A DNA stretch of 64,000 bases, from contig JAWKPL010000001.1 of NCBI GenBank assembly GCA_041390685.1, positions 682,001-746,000 of the forward strand. The letters are read 5' to 3'. The notes under the pieces are model-generated. The model was given only the letters and a program-made list of their open reading frames with translations. It was not told where the DNA came from and did not search any database. This DNA comes from JAIBBD01 sp041390685 (lineage in GTDB: Bacteria; Chloroflexota; Dehalococcoidia; UBA2979). Shown one piece after another: positions 8,572-16,914 of the stretch. How positions within the stretch are numbered: position 1 is the first letter of the stretch; each line of letters starts with the position of its first letter. The position numbers and the translations under genes were made by a program.

Positions 8572-8725
8572 GTGCTGCCCCGGTCCCTGAAGCGAGCTCG
8601 TGGTTGAGCGCAGCGCATCGTACGAGCGGGCGGCGCGGCGGGTCAACGCGACGGCGGGCCGCGCTCAGGGGACGCCGGGCGCGGCACGTACACTGGGCGC
8701 AAGCGCGGCCGGAAGGAGCGAGGCG

Positions 8726-9196
8726 ATGGTGAGCTGGGGTGAGATCGCGGCTGCGGAGCCGAAGTTCGCGCACACGGTGCAGGCCGTCTTCGACACGCAC
8801 AAGCACAAGGTGCTGGCGACGCTGCGGCGGGACGGTTCGCCTCGTGTGAGCGGGATCGAGGCCACCTTCGCCGCGGGCGAGCTGTGGATCGGGATGATGC
8901 CGCATTCGCTGAAGGCGGCGGACCTGCTGCGCGACCCCCGGATGGCGTTGCACAGCGCGACCGTCGACGTGGAGCTGCTCCAGGGGGATGCGAAGCTGTC
9001 GGGGCGGGCCGTAGAAGTGACCGGTCCACACGCGTGGGACGTACTCAATCTGGAGGCGGAGGTGGCGGATGGATCGCATCTGTTCCGCATCGAGGTCACC
9101 GAGGTGTCGCTGACGCGGATCGGCGAGCCGAAGGACCACCTGGTGATCGAGTCGTGGACGCCGGAGCGTGGGCTGCGGAGCGTAAAGCGGTACTGA
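8726..9196 (+). CDS. Pyridoxamine 5'-phosphate oxidase-like (PPOX/FMN split-barrel) protein
   Basis: 156 residues. The start at ATG 8726 follows a strong ribosome site, GGAAGGAG at 8711-8718. A TACACT box near 8689 may be the -10 of its promoter. It has the split-barrel pattern VLATLRRDGSPRVSGIEATFAAGELWIGMMPHSLKAADLLRDPRMALHS, typical of FMN- or F420-dependent oxidoreductases and haem-binding relatives. Cofactor and substrate cannot be read from the sequence. It stands alone, divergent from the hydratase gene and upstream of ispH. Confidence 0.82.
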   Translation: MVSWGEIAAAEPKFAHTVQAVFDTHKHKVLATLRRDGSPRVSGIEATFAAGELWIGMMPHSLKAADLLRDPRMALHSATVDVELLQGDAKLSGRAVEVTGPHAWDVLNLEAEVADGSHLFRIEVTEVSLTRIGEPKDHLVIESWTPERGLRSVKRY

Positions 9197-9268
9197 GGGC
9201 CGAACTGAGGTTGGGTGCCCACGGCGGACGCTCCGGCATGCCCCGATACAATGGGTGGCGGAGGTGAT

Positions 9269-10198
9269 ATGCCGCATACCCTATTGCTGGCGGAGCCCCG
9301 CGGGTTCTGCGCCGGCGTGGTGCGAGCGATCGATGTCCTAGACGCCGTGCTCGACCGAGAGCCGGCGCCGGTCTACGCGTTTCACGAGATCGTGCACAAC
9401 CGGCACGTGGTGGAGGGCTTCCGGCAACGCGGTGCGATCTTCGTGGACAGCCTCGAAGAGGTGCCGGAGGGATCGCGGATCGTGTTCAGCGCGCACGGCG
9501 TGTCGCCGGCCGTGGTCGAGGAGGCGGAGCGCCGCCGGCTGCGTGTGATCGATGCGACCTGCCCGCTGGTGACAAAGGTGCACCTTGAGACGCGAAAAGC
9601 CGCCCGCGACGGGTTCGACATCCTGCTGGTGGGTCACCGTGGGCACGACGAGGTCGTGGGCACGCTGGGCGAAGCGCCGGAGCGCACCTCGATCGTCGAC
9701 TCGGCGGAGGACGTGGAAGCGCTCGACGAGCGGACGAAGCCGGTGTTCGTGGTGACCCAGACGACGCTGTCTGTGGACGACACGGCGGGCGTCATCGACG
9801 CGATCCGCGGGCGGTACCCGGACGCGCAGGTGCGGAACGACATCTGTTACGCAACGACAAACCGCCAGCTGGCGGTGCGGACGATCGCGGAGCGGTCCGA
9901 CGTCGTGCTGGTGGTGGGTTCCATCAACTCGAGCAACTCGGTGCGGCTGCAACAGGTGGCCGCGAGCACGGGGACGCCCGCGTATCGGGTGGACGGCATC
10001 GAGGAGATCGACCCCGCCTGGTACGAGGGGGCGGGCGTCGTGGGGCTCACCGCCGGCGCGTCGGTACCGGATGAGTTGCTCGACCCGATCATCGAGGACC
10101 TCAAGCGCCGCGGTGTGACACGGGTGGAGCCGGTGGTGGTGGCGGAGGAGACGGTCGTATTCCAGCCCCCGGGCGGGCTCGCAGAGGCGGCCGGGTAG
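9269..10198 (+). CDS. ispH: 4-hydroxy-3-methylbut-2-enyl diphosphate reductase
   Basis: 309 residues from ATG 9269, preceded by GGAGGTG at 9260-9266; the frame is open further upstream, but the family N-terminus starts here (MPHTLLLAEPRGFCAGV). IspH is the last enzyme of the MEP isoprenoid pathway and reduces HMBPP to IPP and DMAPP with a [4Fe-4S] cluster. The three cluster cysteines are visible in RGFCAGV, DATCPLVTKVH and DICYATTNRQ. VGSINSSNS and the catalytic glutamate in VTQTTLS context are also present. Single gene between a PPOX gene and a convergent DinB-like gene. Confidence 0.97.
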   Translation: MPHTLLLAEPRGFCAGVVRAIDVLDAVLDREPAPVYAFHEIVHNRHVVEGFRQRGAIFVDSLEEVPEGSRIVFSAHGVSPAVVEEAERRRLRVIDATCPLVTKVHLETRKAARDGFDILLVGHRGHDEVVGTLGEAPERTSIVDSAEDVEALDERTKPVFVVTQTTLSVDDTAGVIDAIRGRYPDAQVRNDICYATTNRQLAVRTIAERSDVVLVVGSINSSNSVRLQQVAASTGTPAYRVDGIEEIDPAWYEGAGVVGLTAGASVPDELLDPIIEDLKRRGVTRVEPVVVAEETVVFQPPGGLAEAAG

Positions 10199-10207
10199 GC
10201 CTGGCCC

Positions 10208-10882
10208 TCAGGGCGCCATGCGAGGCGTGAGGCCGCCGCGATCCTCGATCTCCCAGGCGTGATCGAGCACGTGCCAGGCGATGCGGCGGGCGGCGTACCG
10301 GGGCGGCCAGCCGCTGCCGGTGACGGTGGCAGCGGGCAGGCGCTCGCGGAGGGCCTGCTCGATGGCGTAGCGGAGTGCGCCGATGGCGGGACGGTCCTCG
10401 AACGCGGGCTCTGAGTGGCGGACCGCGAGCTTGCGGGCGTAGGCCGTCTCGGCGCCCAGGACGTGCTGCATCATGCCATCCCGGTCGCGGCCGCCGCCTC
10501 GCGGACCTTTTGCGAGAGATTCGGGTGCCCGGGCAGCGACGTCATCGAGGACGGCCCACGCGGCCGCGACCAGCGCGACCAGTCGTTCCGCCTCTGAGTC
10601 CCGGGCAGGCTCGCGGTCGGCGTTGGCGACCGCAACCGGCGCGCCGAAGTCGGTCGTGGCGGAGCCGTCGAGGCGTTCTACGACCTCGAACGTCGGGGCG
10701 GACATCTCGGAGACATCGAGGCCGGCCGCGGCGGTAACGGCGGCATAGCGCGGGGCGTACTCCGCAAGACGCGAGAGGGCCTCATCCTCGGTGCGGCCGG
10801 GGCGGCACCAGCCGGGCCAGTCGAGGGCGCACGCGAAGACGCGCTTCGAGCCGGCCTCGAGGTAGACCTTCGTCGAGACCAC
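10208..10882 (-). CDS. DinB/maleylpyruvate-isomerase-fold protein with HicB-like N-terminus
   Basis: 224 residues from GTG 10882, 2 nt after the pabC stop, whose last codons GAGGAG act as ribosome site. Residues 1-60 (VYLEAGSKRVFACALDWPGW then EALSRLAEYAPRY) resemble a HicB-type fold. Residues 95-220 look like a four-helix DinB domain, with DGMMQHVLGAETAYARKL and AARRIAWHVLDHAWEIEDR carrying the histidines expected for a metal site. Proteins of this layout occur in actinobacteria and Chloroflexota; their reaction is unknown. It is the last gene of the pabB-pabC unit. Confidence 0.7.
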   Translation of the reverse strand: MVSTKVYLEAGSKRVFACALDWPGWCRPGRTEDEALSRLAEYAPRYAAVTAAAGLDVSEMSAPTFEVVERLDGSATTDFGAPVAVANADREPARDSEAERLVALVAAAWAVLDDVAARAPESLAKGPRGGGRDRDGMMQHVLGAETAYARKLAVRHSEPAFEDRPAIGALRYAIEQALRERLPAATVTGSGWPPRYAARRIAWHVLDHAWEIEDRGGLTPRMAP

Positions 10883-10884
10883 GG

Positions 10885-11736
10885 CTACTCCTCGATGCCG
10901 CATTCGCGGCCGACGAGGCGGCGGTACTCGACCTGCAGGGCGGCGGTGATGGGGCCGGGGGCGGCGGGCGCGAACCAGCGCCCTGCGATGGAGGCGACGG
11001 AACGGACGCCCACGACGCTATTCGTCAGGAGCAGCTCCTCGGCGGCGGCGAGATCCTCGAGGGTCAGTGAGCGTTCCCCGGCGGGGAGGGCGAGGCGCGC
11101 GGCGCATTCGAGGACGGCCTCGCGGGTGACGCCGGGGAGCGGTCCGTCGACCAGGGGCGGGGTAAGCAGGCGGCCGTCGAGGACGGCGAAGACGTTCGAG
11201 GTCGCGCCCTCGGCGACACGGTCGAAGCGGTTGAGCAGCAGCGCCTCATCGCAGCCGGCGGAGCGCGCCTCATCGAGGGCGAGCAACGACAGCAGGTAAT
11301 TGGCGGTCTTGGCGAAGGCGAGCGGACGCGCCTCGTCGATACGGAGCGAGGCGACGGCGACGCGCGCCGGCTCCGGGTCATCGGGTGCGGGCTCGGCGAC
11401 GATGAGGACGGTGGGGCCGTTCGCCGCGCGGAGATCGGGGCGCCCCACGCCTCGGCCCGGGGTGACGGTCAACCGGATGCGGGCCTCGCGGAGGCCGTTC
11501 GCGGACAGGGTCGCCGCGATTGCCGAGCGCAGGACATCGCGGGCGGGCGGCGAGACATAGATTGCGTCGAGGCCTTCGTGCAGGCGGTCGAGGTGGCGAT
11601 CGAGGCGGAAGACGACGCCGCCAAAGGCGCGCATCGTCTCGAAGCAGGCGGCGCCGTAGAGCACGGCGAGGTCATCGACCGAGAGACGGGCTTCCTCGCG
11701 GGGTTGCAGCGCTCCGTCCAGCCAGACGAACGTCAT
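10885..11736 (-). CDS. pabC: Aminodeoxychorismate lyase / class IV aminotransferase
   Basis: 283 residues, fold-type IV PLP enzyme. The PLP lysine lies in LAFAKTANYL near residue 148. EGATSNVFAV near 178 and the phosphate-binding LTNSVVGVRSV near 248 are family signatures. Position 6 nt after pabB argues for 4-amino-4-deoxychorismate lyase, which releases pyruvate to give p-aminobenzoate for folate. Branched-chain and D-amino-acid transaminases share the fold, so the lyase call rests on context. No pabA glutaminase is seen nearby. Confidence 0.85.
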   Translation of the reverse strand: MTFVWLDGALQPREEARLSVDDLAVLYGAACFETMRAFGGVVFRLDRHLDRLHEGLDAIYVSPPARDVLRSAIAATLSANGLREARIRLTVTPGRGVGRPDLRAANGPTVLIVAEPAPDDPEPARVAVASLRIDEARPLAFAKTANYLLSLLALDEARSAGCDEALLLNRFDRVAEGATSNVFAVLDGRLLTPPLVDGPLPGVTREAVLECAARLALPAGERSLTLEDLAAAEELLLTNSVVGVRSVASIAGRWFAPAAPGPITAALQVEYRRLVGRECGIEE

Positions 11737-11742
11737 CTCGAG

Positions 11743-13176
11743 TCAACCCGCCGCATCGGCGTCCGCGAACGCGGGTTCGTCGGGCAGGCGCACGCCGAGG
11801 GCGTTGGCCATCCCGCGGGCTTTGTCGAGCGTCTCCTGGTACTCGGCGGCGGGGTCGGAATCGGCGACGATGGCGCCGCCGACATGCAGATGCGCCATCC
11901 CCTCGGTGAGGGTGATGGTGCGGATGGCGATGTTCAGGTCAGCGCGTCCGTGGGCCGACACGTAGCCGACGGCGCCGGTGTACACGCCGCGGACGGTCGG
12001 TTCGAGCTCGTCGATGATCTCGAGGGCGCGCACCTTCGGCGCCCCGGTGATTGAGCCGCCAGGGAAGACCGCGCGAAGCGTGGCGTGGAGGCCGACGCCA
12101 GGGCGGCGGCGAGCGGTGATGGTCGACGTGAGGTGGTGCACCTGCGCGAAGGACTCGAGGGCCGCGAACTCCTCGACGTGCACGGAGCCGACTTCGGCGA
12201 TGCGACCAAGGTCGTTCCGTTCGAGGTCGACGATCATGACGTGCTCGGCGGCGTCCTTGCGGCTGGAGAGCAGGGCTTCGGCCTGACGGGCATCCTCGGC
12301 GGGGGTGGGGCCGCGCCGGCGGGTGCCTTTGATGGGGCGGGTCTCAAGCTCGTTGCCGTCGACGAGCAGCATGCGTTCCGGGGACGAGGAGAGCACCTCG
12401 ACGCCGCGGGCCTCCGGGTCGGAGGAGCGGAAGTCCAGGTAGGCGGCAAAGCACGCAGGGCTGACCTCGCGGAGACGCCGGTAAAGGTCAAAGCCCTCAC
12501 CCTGGACAGGAACGGAGAAGCGCTGGGAGAGGTTGACCTGGTAGATGTCGCCAGCCTCGATGTACCGCTGCGCGCCGCGGACGGCATCAAGGTAGCGGGG
12601 GCGGGTGAAGTTCGAGCGGAGGTCGCAGGTCGGAGCGGGGAGCGCCGAGCGTCGAGGGCTGATGGGGCACTGCAGGCGGTCGCGGAGCGCTCGGACCGCC
12701 GCATCGATGCCCACCAGCCACCCGGCCCCCGCGACGCCGTCCCAGATGAACGCGGCGTCGTACCAGGCCATCGCGAGGTCGGGGATGCGCACATCGTCTA
12801 CCGTCGTGGCGGGGAGACGCTCGACGCAGCGGGCGAGCTCGAAACCGAGATAGCCGACGGCGCCACCGGCGAACGGGAGGCCAGCCAGCGCCGCGGTCCC
12901 CCAAGGCGGAGGCTCGGCCTCGACGAGCGCGGCGAAGGCCGCGAGCGGGTCGGCTTGGAAGCGGCGTACACCGGCGGCGTCGCGCAGCGTGACCTCGGAG
13001 CCGCGGGCGATCATGACCCAGCGCGGGTCAGCAGCGACGATCGACCAGCGGCCACGCGTCTGATGCGAGAGCGCGGAATCCAGCCAGACGAGATGATGGC
13101 GCCCGCGGAGGCGCGCGGCGGCCTCGACGGCGTCGCCGTCAGGCCAGGGTTCGACCGTCAGAGTGGGATGGCGCAC
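11743..13176 (-). CDS. pabB: Aminodeoxychorismate synthase component I
   Basis: 477 residues, chorismate-binding enzyme family. The motif ETRPIKGTRRRG carries the PIKGT lysine that separates PabB from TrpE (PIAGT). IYQVNLSQRF, the HVMIVDLERNDLGRIA block and GGSITGAPKVRALEIIDELEP are all intact. It makes 4-amino-4-deoxychorismate from chorismate and ammonia or glutamine. A glutaminase partner (PabA) is not in the window. It heads the pabB-pabC-DinB-like unit; an inverted repeat lies between it and the divergent GNAT gene. Confidence 0.92.
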   Translation of the reverse strand: MRHPTLTVEPWPDGDAVEAAARLRGRHHLVWLDSALSHQTRGRWSIVAADPRWVMIARGSEVTLRDAAGVRRFQADPLAAFAALVEAEPPPWGTAALAGLPFAGGAVGYLGFELARCVERLPATTVDDVRIPDLAMAWYDAAFIWDGVAGAGWLVGIDAAVRALRDRLQCPISPRRSALPAPTCDLRSNFTRPRYLDAVRGAQRYIEAGDIYQVNLSQRFSVPVQGEGFDLYRRLREVSPACFAAYLDFRSSDPEARGVEVLSSSPERMLLVDGNELETRPIKGTRRRGPTPAEDARQAEALLSSRKDAAEHVMIVDLERNDLGRIAEVGSVHVEEFAALESFAQVHHLTSTITARRRPGVGLHATLRAVFPGGSITGAPKVRALEIIDELEPTVRGVYTGAVGYVSAHGRADLNIAIRTITLTEGMAHLHVGGAIVADSDPAAEYQETLDKARGMANALGVRLPDEPAFADADAAG

Positions 13177-13205
13177 GTCGCCTGCCTGCCAACCGATGGT
13201 AGGGA

Positions 13206-13220
13206 GTCCTATTGTAGGAC
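13206..13220. promoter_or_regulatory. Perfect inverted repeat in the pabB/GNAT divergent promoter region
   Basis: GTCCTA-TTG-TAGGAC, a 6-bp perfect inverted repeat in the 71-bp gap between the divergent pabB and GNAT genes. The 3' arm side also contains TATTGT, a possible -10. It could be an operator for either gene. No known regulator site matches it. Confidence 0.35.
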
Positions 13221-13247
13221 GAGCGACTCATTCACAGCGTTCCGCAG

Positions 13248-13682
13248 ATGGGCTCAACGTTGGCCGACATACGCAAGCTGGTCCCAGGGGACGAAGGTGA
13301 GGTAGGTCGGGCGGGTCACCTGTTCGACGAGGTCCCGCGCCCCGAGGCCACCACACGGTTTCTCGGAGCGGCGAACCACCACTTGCTCATCGCGTACGAG
13401 GATGACGAGCCGGCGGGATTCGTCAGCGGGGTCGAAATCACGCATCCCGACAAAGGCACGGAGATGCTCATCTACGAGCTGGGCGTGGACGAGGCGTTTC
13501 GACGGCGTGGCATCGCGACGGCGCTGCTCGCCGCGCTGCGCGAGCTGGCGGTGGAGCGCGGTTGTTATGGGATGTGGGTGCTGCACGACCCCGATCACGC
13601 CGCGGCGCGGGCCACGTACGCGAAGGCCGAGGGGGCGGACGAGGAGCGGCCGGTGCTGGTGAACTGGGTGTTCGAAGACTGA
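13248..13682 (+). CDS. GNAT acetyltransferase, AAC(3)-I-like
   Basis: 144 residues. Acetyl-CoA binding motif A is clear as LGVDEAFRRRGIATALLAAL near residues 76-95. The flanking pattern (FDEVP, FLGAANHHLLIAYEDDEPAGFV, EMLIYELGV, GMWVLHDPDHAAARATYAK) closely follows the AAC(3)-I aminoglycoside acetyltransferase subfamily. Many chromosomal members of this subfamily have no tested substrate, so resistance is not implied. Single gene, convergent with the SUMF1-like gene, which ends 11 nt beyond its stop. Confidence 0.82.
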   Translation: MGSTLADIRKLVPGDEGEVGRAGHLFDEVPRPEATTRFLGAANHHLLIAYEDDEPAGFVSGVEITHPDKGTEMLIYELGVDEAFRRRGIATALLAALRELAVERGCYGMWVLHDPDHAAARATYAKAEGADEERPVLVNWVFED

Positions 13683-13693
13683 GAGCGGCGCAA

Positions 13694-14443
13694 CTACACC
13701 GCGATGTCCGCGTAGACGCGGAAGCCGTAGTCGTTGTACTGGCGGTCCGGGGCGAGCGAGGAGCGAGCGGCGATCCTCGATACTTTCACGTGGTGCCGCC
13801 AGGAGCCGCCGCGGGATGTGCGCCGCGCGCCTTCGGGCCGCTCGTCGTGCGGCGACGGCGTCGGGACGGCGTAGCCTGCGGGGTCGTACCAGTCAGTGCA
13901 CCACTCATGGACGTTCTCACCCATGTGGTAGAGGCCGTAGCCGTTCGGCGGGGTGGTCCCGACGGGTAGCGGACGGTCCATGCCGGCAGCGCCGAACGCA
14001 AAGGGGCCGCTATCGAGGACCTCGTCGCCCCAGGGGTACAGCCACCGGTTGTCCCCGCCGCGGGCGGCGTACTCACGCTCCGCCTCGCTCGGCAGCCGGC
14101 AGTGGCGACCGAGGAGTGTGGAGAGCCACTCGCAGTACGCGACGGCTTCGAACCAGGAGATTCCGACGACCGGTTGAGCGGACACGTTGAACCTCGGGTC
14201 GTCCCAGAAGCGGGGCGGCTCGGACTCGGTGGCGGCGAGGAAGACCGTGTACTCGGCGTTCGTCACCGGGACCAGAGCGACCTCGAAAGATGCGACCTCG
14301 GCCTCATGGACGGGCAACTCGTCCTTGCGGACGTCCGACCCCATGAGGAAACGACTGCCGGAGATACGGACGAAGGGGGTGGCAGGAGGGCCCTCCTCAA
14401 GGAGACGGACGAGGCGCGGATCGAGGTCTGGCGAGAGGGGCAT
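13694..14443 (-). CDS. SUMF1/FGE-like (EgtB/PvdO family) protein without the copper-binding cysteines
   Basis: 249 residues from ATG 14443 (MPLSPDLDPRLVRLLEEG). The same frame is open well upstream but runs antisense to rex and shows no family sequence there. FGE-sulfatase-domain signatures: F.MGSD, PVTNAEY, PVVGISWFEAVAYCEWL, RLPSEAEREYAARGG, YPWGD, NVHEWCTDWYDP, SRGGSWR and DYGFR. Catalytic FGE needs two cysteines after GGSW; here that stretch is HHVKVSRIAARSS. A formylglycine-generating activity is therefore unlikely, and a binding or iron-dependent EgtB/PvdO-like role is possible. Divergent from rex. Confidence 0.82.
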   Translation of the reverse strand: MPLSPDLDPRLVRLLEEGPPATPFVRISGSRFLMGSDVRKDELPVHEAEVASFEVALVPVTNAEYTVFLAATESEPPRFWDDPRFNVSAQPVVGISWFEAVAYCEWLSTLLGRHCRLPSEAEREYAARGGDNRWLYPWGDEVLDSGPFAFGAAGMDRPLPVGTTPPNGYGLYHMGENVHEWCTDWYDPAGYAVPTPSPHDERPEGARRTSRGGSWRHHVKVSRIAARSSLAPDRQYNDYGFRVYADIAV

Positions 14444-14472
14444 AGACGAAGCCGTTTCTTCGTTATGTGCGG

Positions 14473-14517
14473 TTGCGTCAACTCGGGGCGGACGTATGAT
14501 TGTGCACACTTTCGCAA
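14473..14517 (+). promoter_or_regulatory. rex promoter with overlapping Rex operator
   Basis: A promoter TTGCGT (14473-14478), 16-nt spacer, TATGAT (14495-14500) is followed immediately by an 18-bp site at 14500-14517, TTGTGCACACTTTCGCAA. It matches the Rex consensus TTGTGAAnnnnTTCACAA at 12 of 14 defined positions. The operator covers the region from the -10 to just past the predicted start of transcription, the geometry of a repressor site, so rex probably represses itself. The divergent SUMF1-like gene may share this control. Confidence 0.75.
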
Positions 14518-14558
14518 GCCGCGCTCGAATCTCCCATCGAGACGCGCCCGGAGTCCAC

Positions 14559-15191
14559 GTGCCGCTCGAAATACCCGAAGTCGTCATCGACCGGCTGCCG
14601 ATGTACTTCCGGCTGTTGACGGCGCTCCGTGCGCGGGGGGTGTCCGTCGTCTCCTCGCAGGAACTCGGCGACGCGTTGAACGTGACGCCGGCGCAGATTC
14701 GCAAAGACCTCTCGTACTTCGGGCGATTCGGAAAGCAGGGCCGCGGATACTCCGTGCAGCGGCTGACCGAGGAACTGCGGACGATCCTCGGGCTAGACCA
14801 GCGCTGGCGGATGGTGCTCGTCGGCGTGGGCCGCCTCGGGATGGCGATCGCGTCGTATCGAGGGTTCGAGCCGCAGGGGTTCGACATCGTGGGCGTGTAC
14901 GACGTCAACCCGGAGGCGGTTGGCACGGAGCTCGGTGGATCGCTCGTCGTGCGTAACGTGTCGGACCTCGCTCGCGACCTCGAGGAGCAAGCGGTGGACA
15001 TCGGGATCGTCGCTGTGCCGGCGGGCGAGGCGCAGGCGGTGATCGATGTACTGGTGGCGGCGGGGATCGGTGCGATCCTGAACTACGCGCCAACGGGGGC
15101 ACAAGTGCCACCCGGCGTACAGGTGCGGCAGATTGACCCGGTGTTGTCGTTACAGGGGATGACGTACCACCTGCGACGGCGCGAGGCGTAG
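14559..15191 (+). CDS. rex: Redox-sensing transcriptional repressor Rex
   Basis: 210 residues, the normal length, from GTG 14559 with GGAG at 14550-14553. An in-frame ATG at 14496 lies upstream of the predicted transcription start and inside the promoter/operator, so it is rejected. The winged helix is VSSQELGDALNVTPAQIRKDLSYFGRFGKQGRGY. The NADH-binding Rossmann domain begins VLVGVGRLGMAI (GxGxxG) and ends ILNYAPTGAQVPPGVQVRQIDP. Rex senses the NADH/NAD+ ratio and controls respiratory and fermentative genes. Single gene. Confidence 0.95.
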   Translation: MPLEIPEVVIDRLPMYFRLLTALRARGVSVVSSQELGDALNVTPAQIRKDLSYFGRFGKQGRGYSVQRLTEELRTILGLDQRWRMVLVGVGRLGMAIASYRGFEPQGFDIVGVYDVNPEAVGTELGGSLVVRNVSDLARDLEEQAVDIGIVAVPAGEAQAVIDVLVAAGIGAILNYAPTGAQVPPGVQVRQIDPVLSLQGMTYHLRRREA

Positions 15192-15208
15192 GACGGCCTC
15201 GATCGGCA

Positions 15209-16744
15209 TCATGGCCGAATACCGTCCGCGGGGGCGAGCGACTGACGCCGGAACCGCCGGCGAAGGGTGAGCGCGGCTCTGGCCACGGCCCAGATCGAGA
15301 GCAGCGCCGCAAGTCCGAGTGGCGCGGCGAACACGATCCAGAACACCAGGCGCTGCTGGCGATGCCAGTCCTCGTACACGTTCCAGTAGTAGGCGGCGTA
15401 GAGCAGCATCGCGGTGCATGAAAAGAGCACCGCGAGGGCCGCGATCCCTCGACGGGGGGTGAGCGCGGCGAGTGGCACGAGCCAGGTGAGGTACCACGGC
15501 CAGAACCACCACTTCACGGTGACCAGGAAGAGGAACACCATCGCCGCCGAAGTGGTGGTGAGCAGAGCGTACGAGGGACGCGGGCGGGCTCGCGCGGTGA
15601 GCAGCAGCGAGCCGAGCACGAAGACGACCCAGAGCACGCGCTTCATGACGGTCCCGGCCTCGGTGACCGAGCGCCCTCCCTCGTTCATGAACAGTGAGAC
15701 GAGGACGCTGCCGACCGACGAGAGGTAGCGATTGCCCTCGCCGCGGAGGGTGTCCAGGAGGTCCCCGCCTGACAGAAACGGGACGTACCAGGCGCTCACG
15801 AGCACCAGTCCGGCGAGCACGGAGCGGGCGAGGCGCAGCCTCGGGACATCGCGACGGAGGAGCATCCACCCGAGGAAGAGCGGCGCGAGCAGGATCAGGA
15901 CGTACTTGACGGCGACGGCCAGTGCCAGCAGCGGGAAAACGAGATCCCACGCTCGGCGGGTCAGGGCATAGAAAGCGCCGATGGCGAAGCAGACCATCAC
16001 GATGTCGTTGTGAGCCGCGCCAGCCGTCTCGAACTGGAGGAGCGGGTTCCAGCCCACGAGGACGCCTGCCAGCGCCGCGGAGCCGGGGCGCATGCGCGCC
16101 GCGGTCAGCATGACCAGCACAGTCGTGGCGACGAGGAAGGCGGCCGTCAGGAGCTTCTGTCCCAGCACATTGGACCAGAGGTCGTCGCCGGCGAGCGGCA
16201 GCGGGACGCCTGAGAGCACATACCACAGCGGCCCGTACGAGGACGGAGTGTCGGGCCATGCCGGGATGAAGCGAAAAAGCGGGTCGTCAGGGTGCTGGCT
16301 CGGGGGCGTAACCGCGGGGTTGTCGCCATAGATCCAGAGCGTGCGGGCGTCGGCGATGTTGTGATAGATGTCCTGCGCGCCAGCGGGGTTCGTCGGAAGG
16401 AGTACCAGGGCAAGAGCGACCGTGCCGCCGAGCACGACGGCGCAAGCGCGCCTGCCGGCGAGGCGACGAGCGACGATCGCCGCGAGCGAGAACATGAGGT
16501 AGGCGGCTAGCACGGCGGCGACGAAGCGAGTCTGGCCCTCGCGATCCGTGCCGAAGACTGTCGCAAGCGGCTGGTATCCGAAGACCACGCCGGGGTGCCG
16601 GGAGTGGTCGAGGGGGAGCAGGAGCCCGTACACGAACACGAGCGCGAGTCCGAGCCCGCAGATGACGAGCAGGAGCAGGCGGTCGAGGCGCCCGAGCTGC
16701 CAGCGAGAAGAGGGGCGAGCCGGACTGGAGTGCGGCGGCGGCAT
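15209..16744 (-). CDS. Polytopic membrane glycosyltransferase, GT87/DUF2029-like
   Basis: 511 residues from ATG 16744, preceded by GGAAGGGG; the frame is open to 17245 but the extra part runs antisense to the next gene. About 11-12 hydrophobic segments. Between the first segments lies the extracytoplasmic stretch AGAQDIYHNIADARTLWIYGDNP, with acidic residues typical of polyprenyl-phosphate-dependent GT-C enzymes. SYGPLWYVLSG and GWNPLLQFETAGAAHNDIVM are hallmark blocks of this family. It probably transfers a mannose-type sugar from a lipid carrier outside the membrane. It is divergent from another glycosyltransferase of similar type. Confidence 0.82.
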   Translation of the reverse strand: MPPPHSSPARPSSRWQLGRLDRLLLLVICGLGLALVFVYGLLLPLDHSRHPGVVFGYQPLATVFGTDREGQTRFVAAVLAAYLMFSLAAIVARRLAGRRACAVVLGGTVALALVLLPTNPAGAQDIYHNIADARTLWIYGDNPAVTPPSQHPDDPLFRFIPAWPDTPSSYGPLWYVLSGVPLPLAGDDLWSNVLGQKLLTAAFLVATTVLVMLTAARMRPGSAALAGVLVGWNPLLQFETAGAAHNDIVMVCFAIGAFYALTRRAWDLVFPLLALAVAVKYVLILLAPLFLGWMLLRRDVPRLRLARSVLAGLVLVSAWYVPFLSGGDLLDTLRGEGNRYLSSVGSVLVSLFMNEGGRSVTEAGTVMKRVLWVVFVLGSLLLTARARPRPSYALLTTTSAAMVFLFLVTVKWWFWPWYLTWLVPLAALTPRRGIAALAVLFSCTAMLLYAAYYWNVYEDWHRQQRLVFWIVFAAPLGLAALLSIWAVARAALTLRRRFRRQSLAPADGIRP

Positions 16745-16914
16745 CGACACCCCTTCCGGGCTGCTCAGGCATTGTCCGATCGCTTGACAACGGTGGACGC
16801 GCTGCGCATATCGTGCGAGGTCTTGAGCGCCTACGTTTCTCCTCGCACGCCGCGACTCGCCGGAGCCTCTGGCATCGACGCACCCTCCGTGACCGCTGGA
16901 CTGGAGTGGGCTTC

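Noticed and set aside
14444..15001. N-terminal extension of the SUMF1-like gene to 15001
   Set aside because: This stretch is antisense to rex and has no SUMF1-family sequence; ATG 14443 precedes the first recognisable block.
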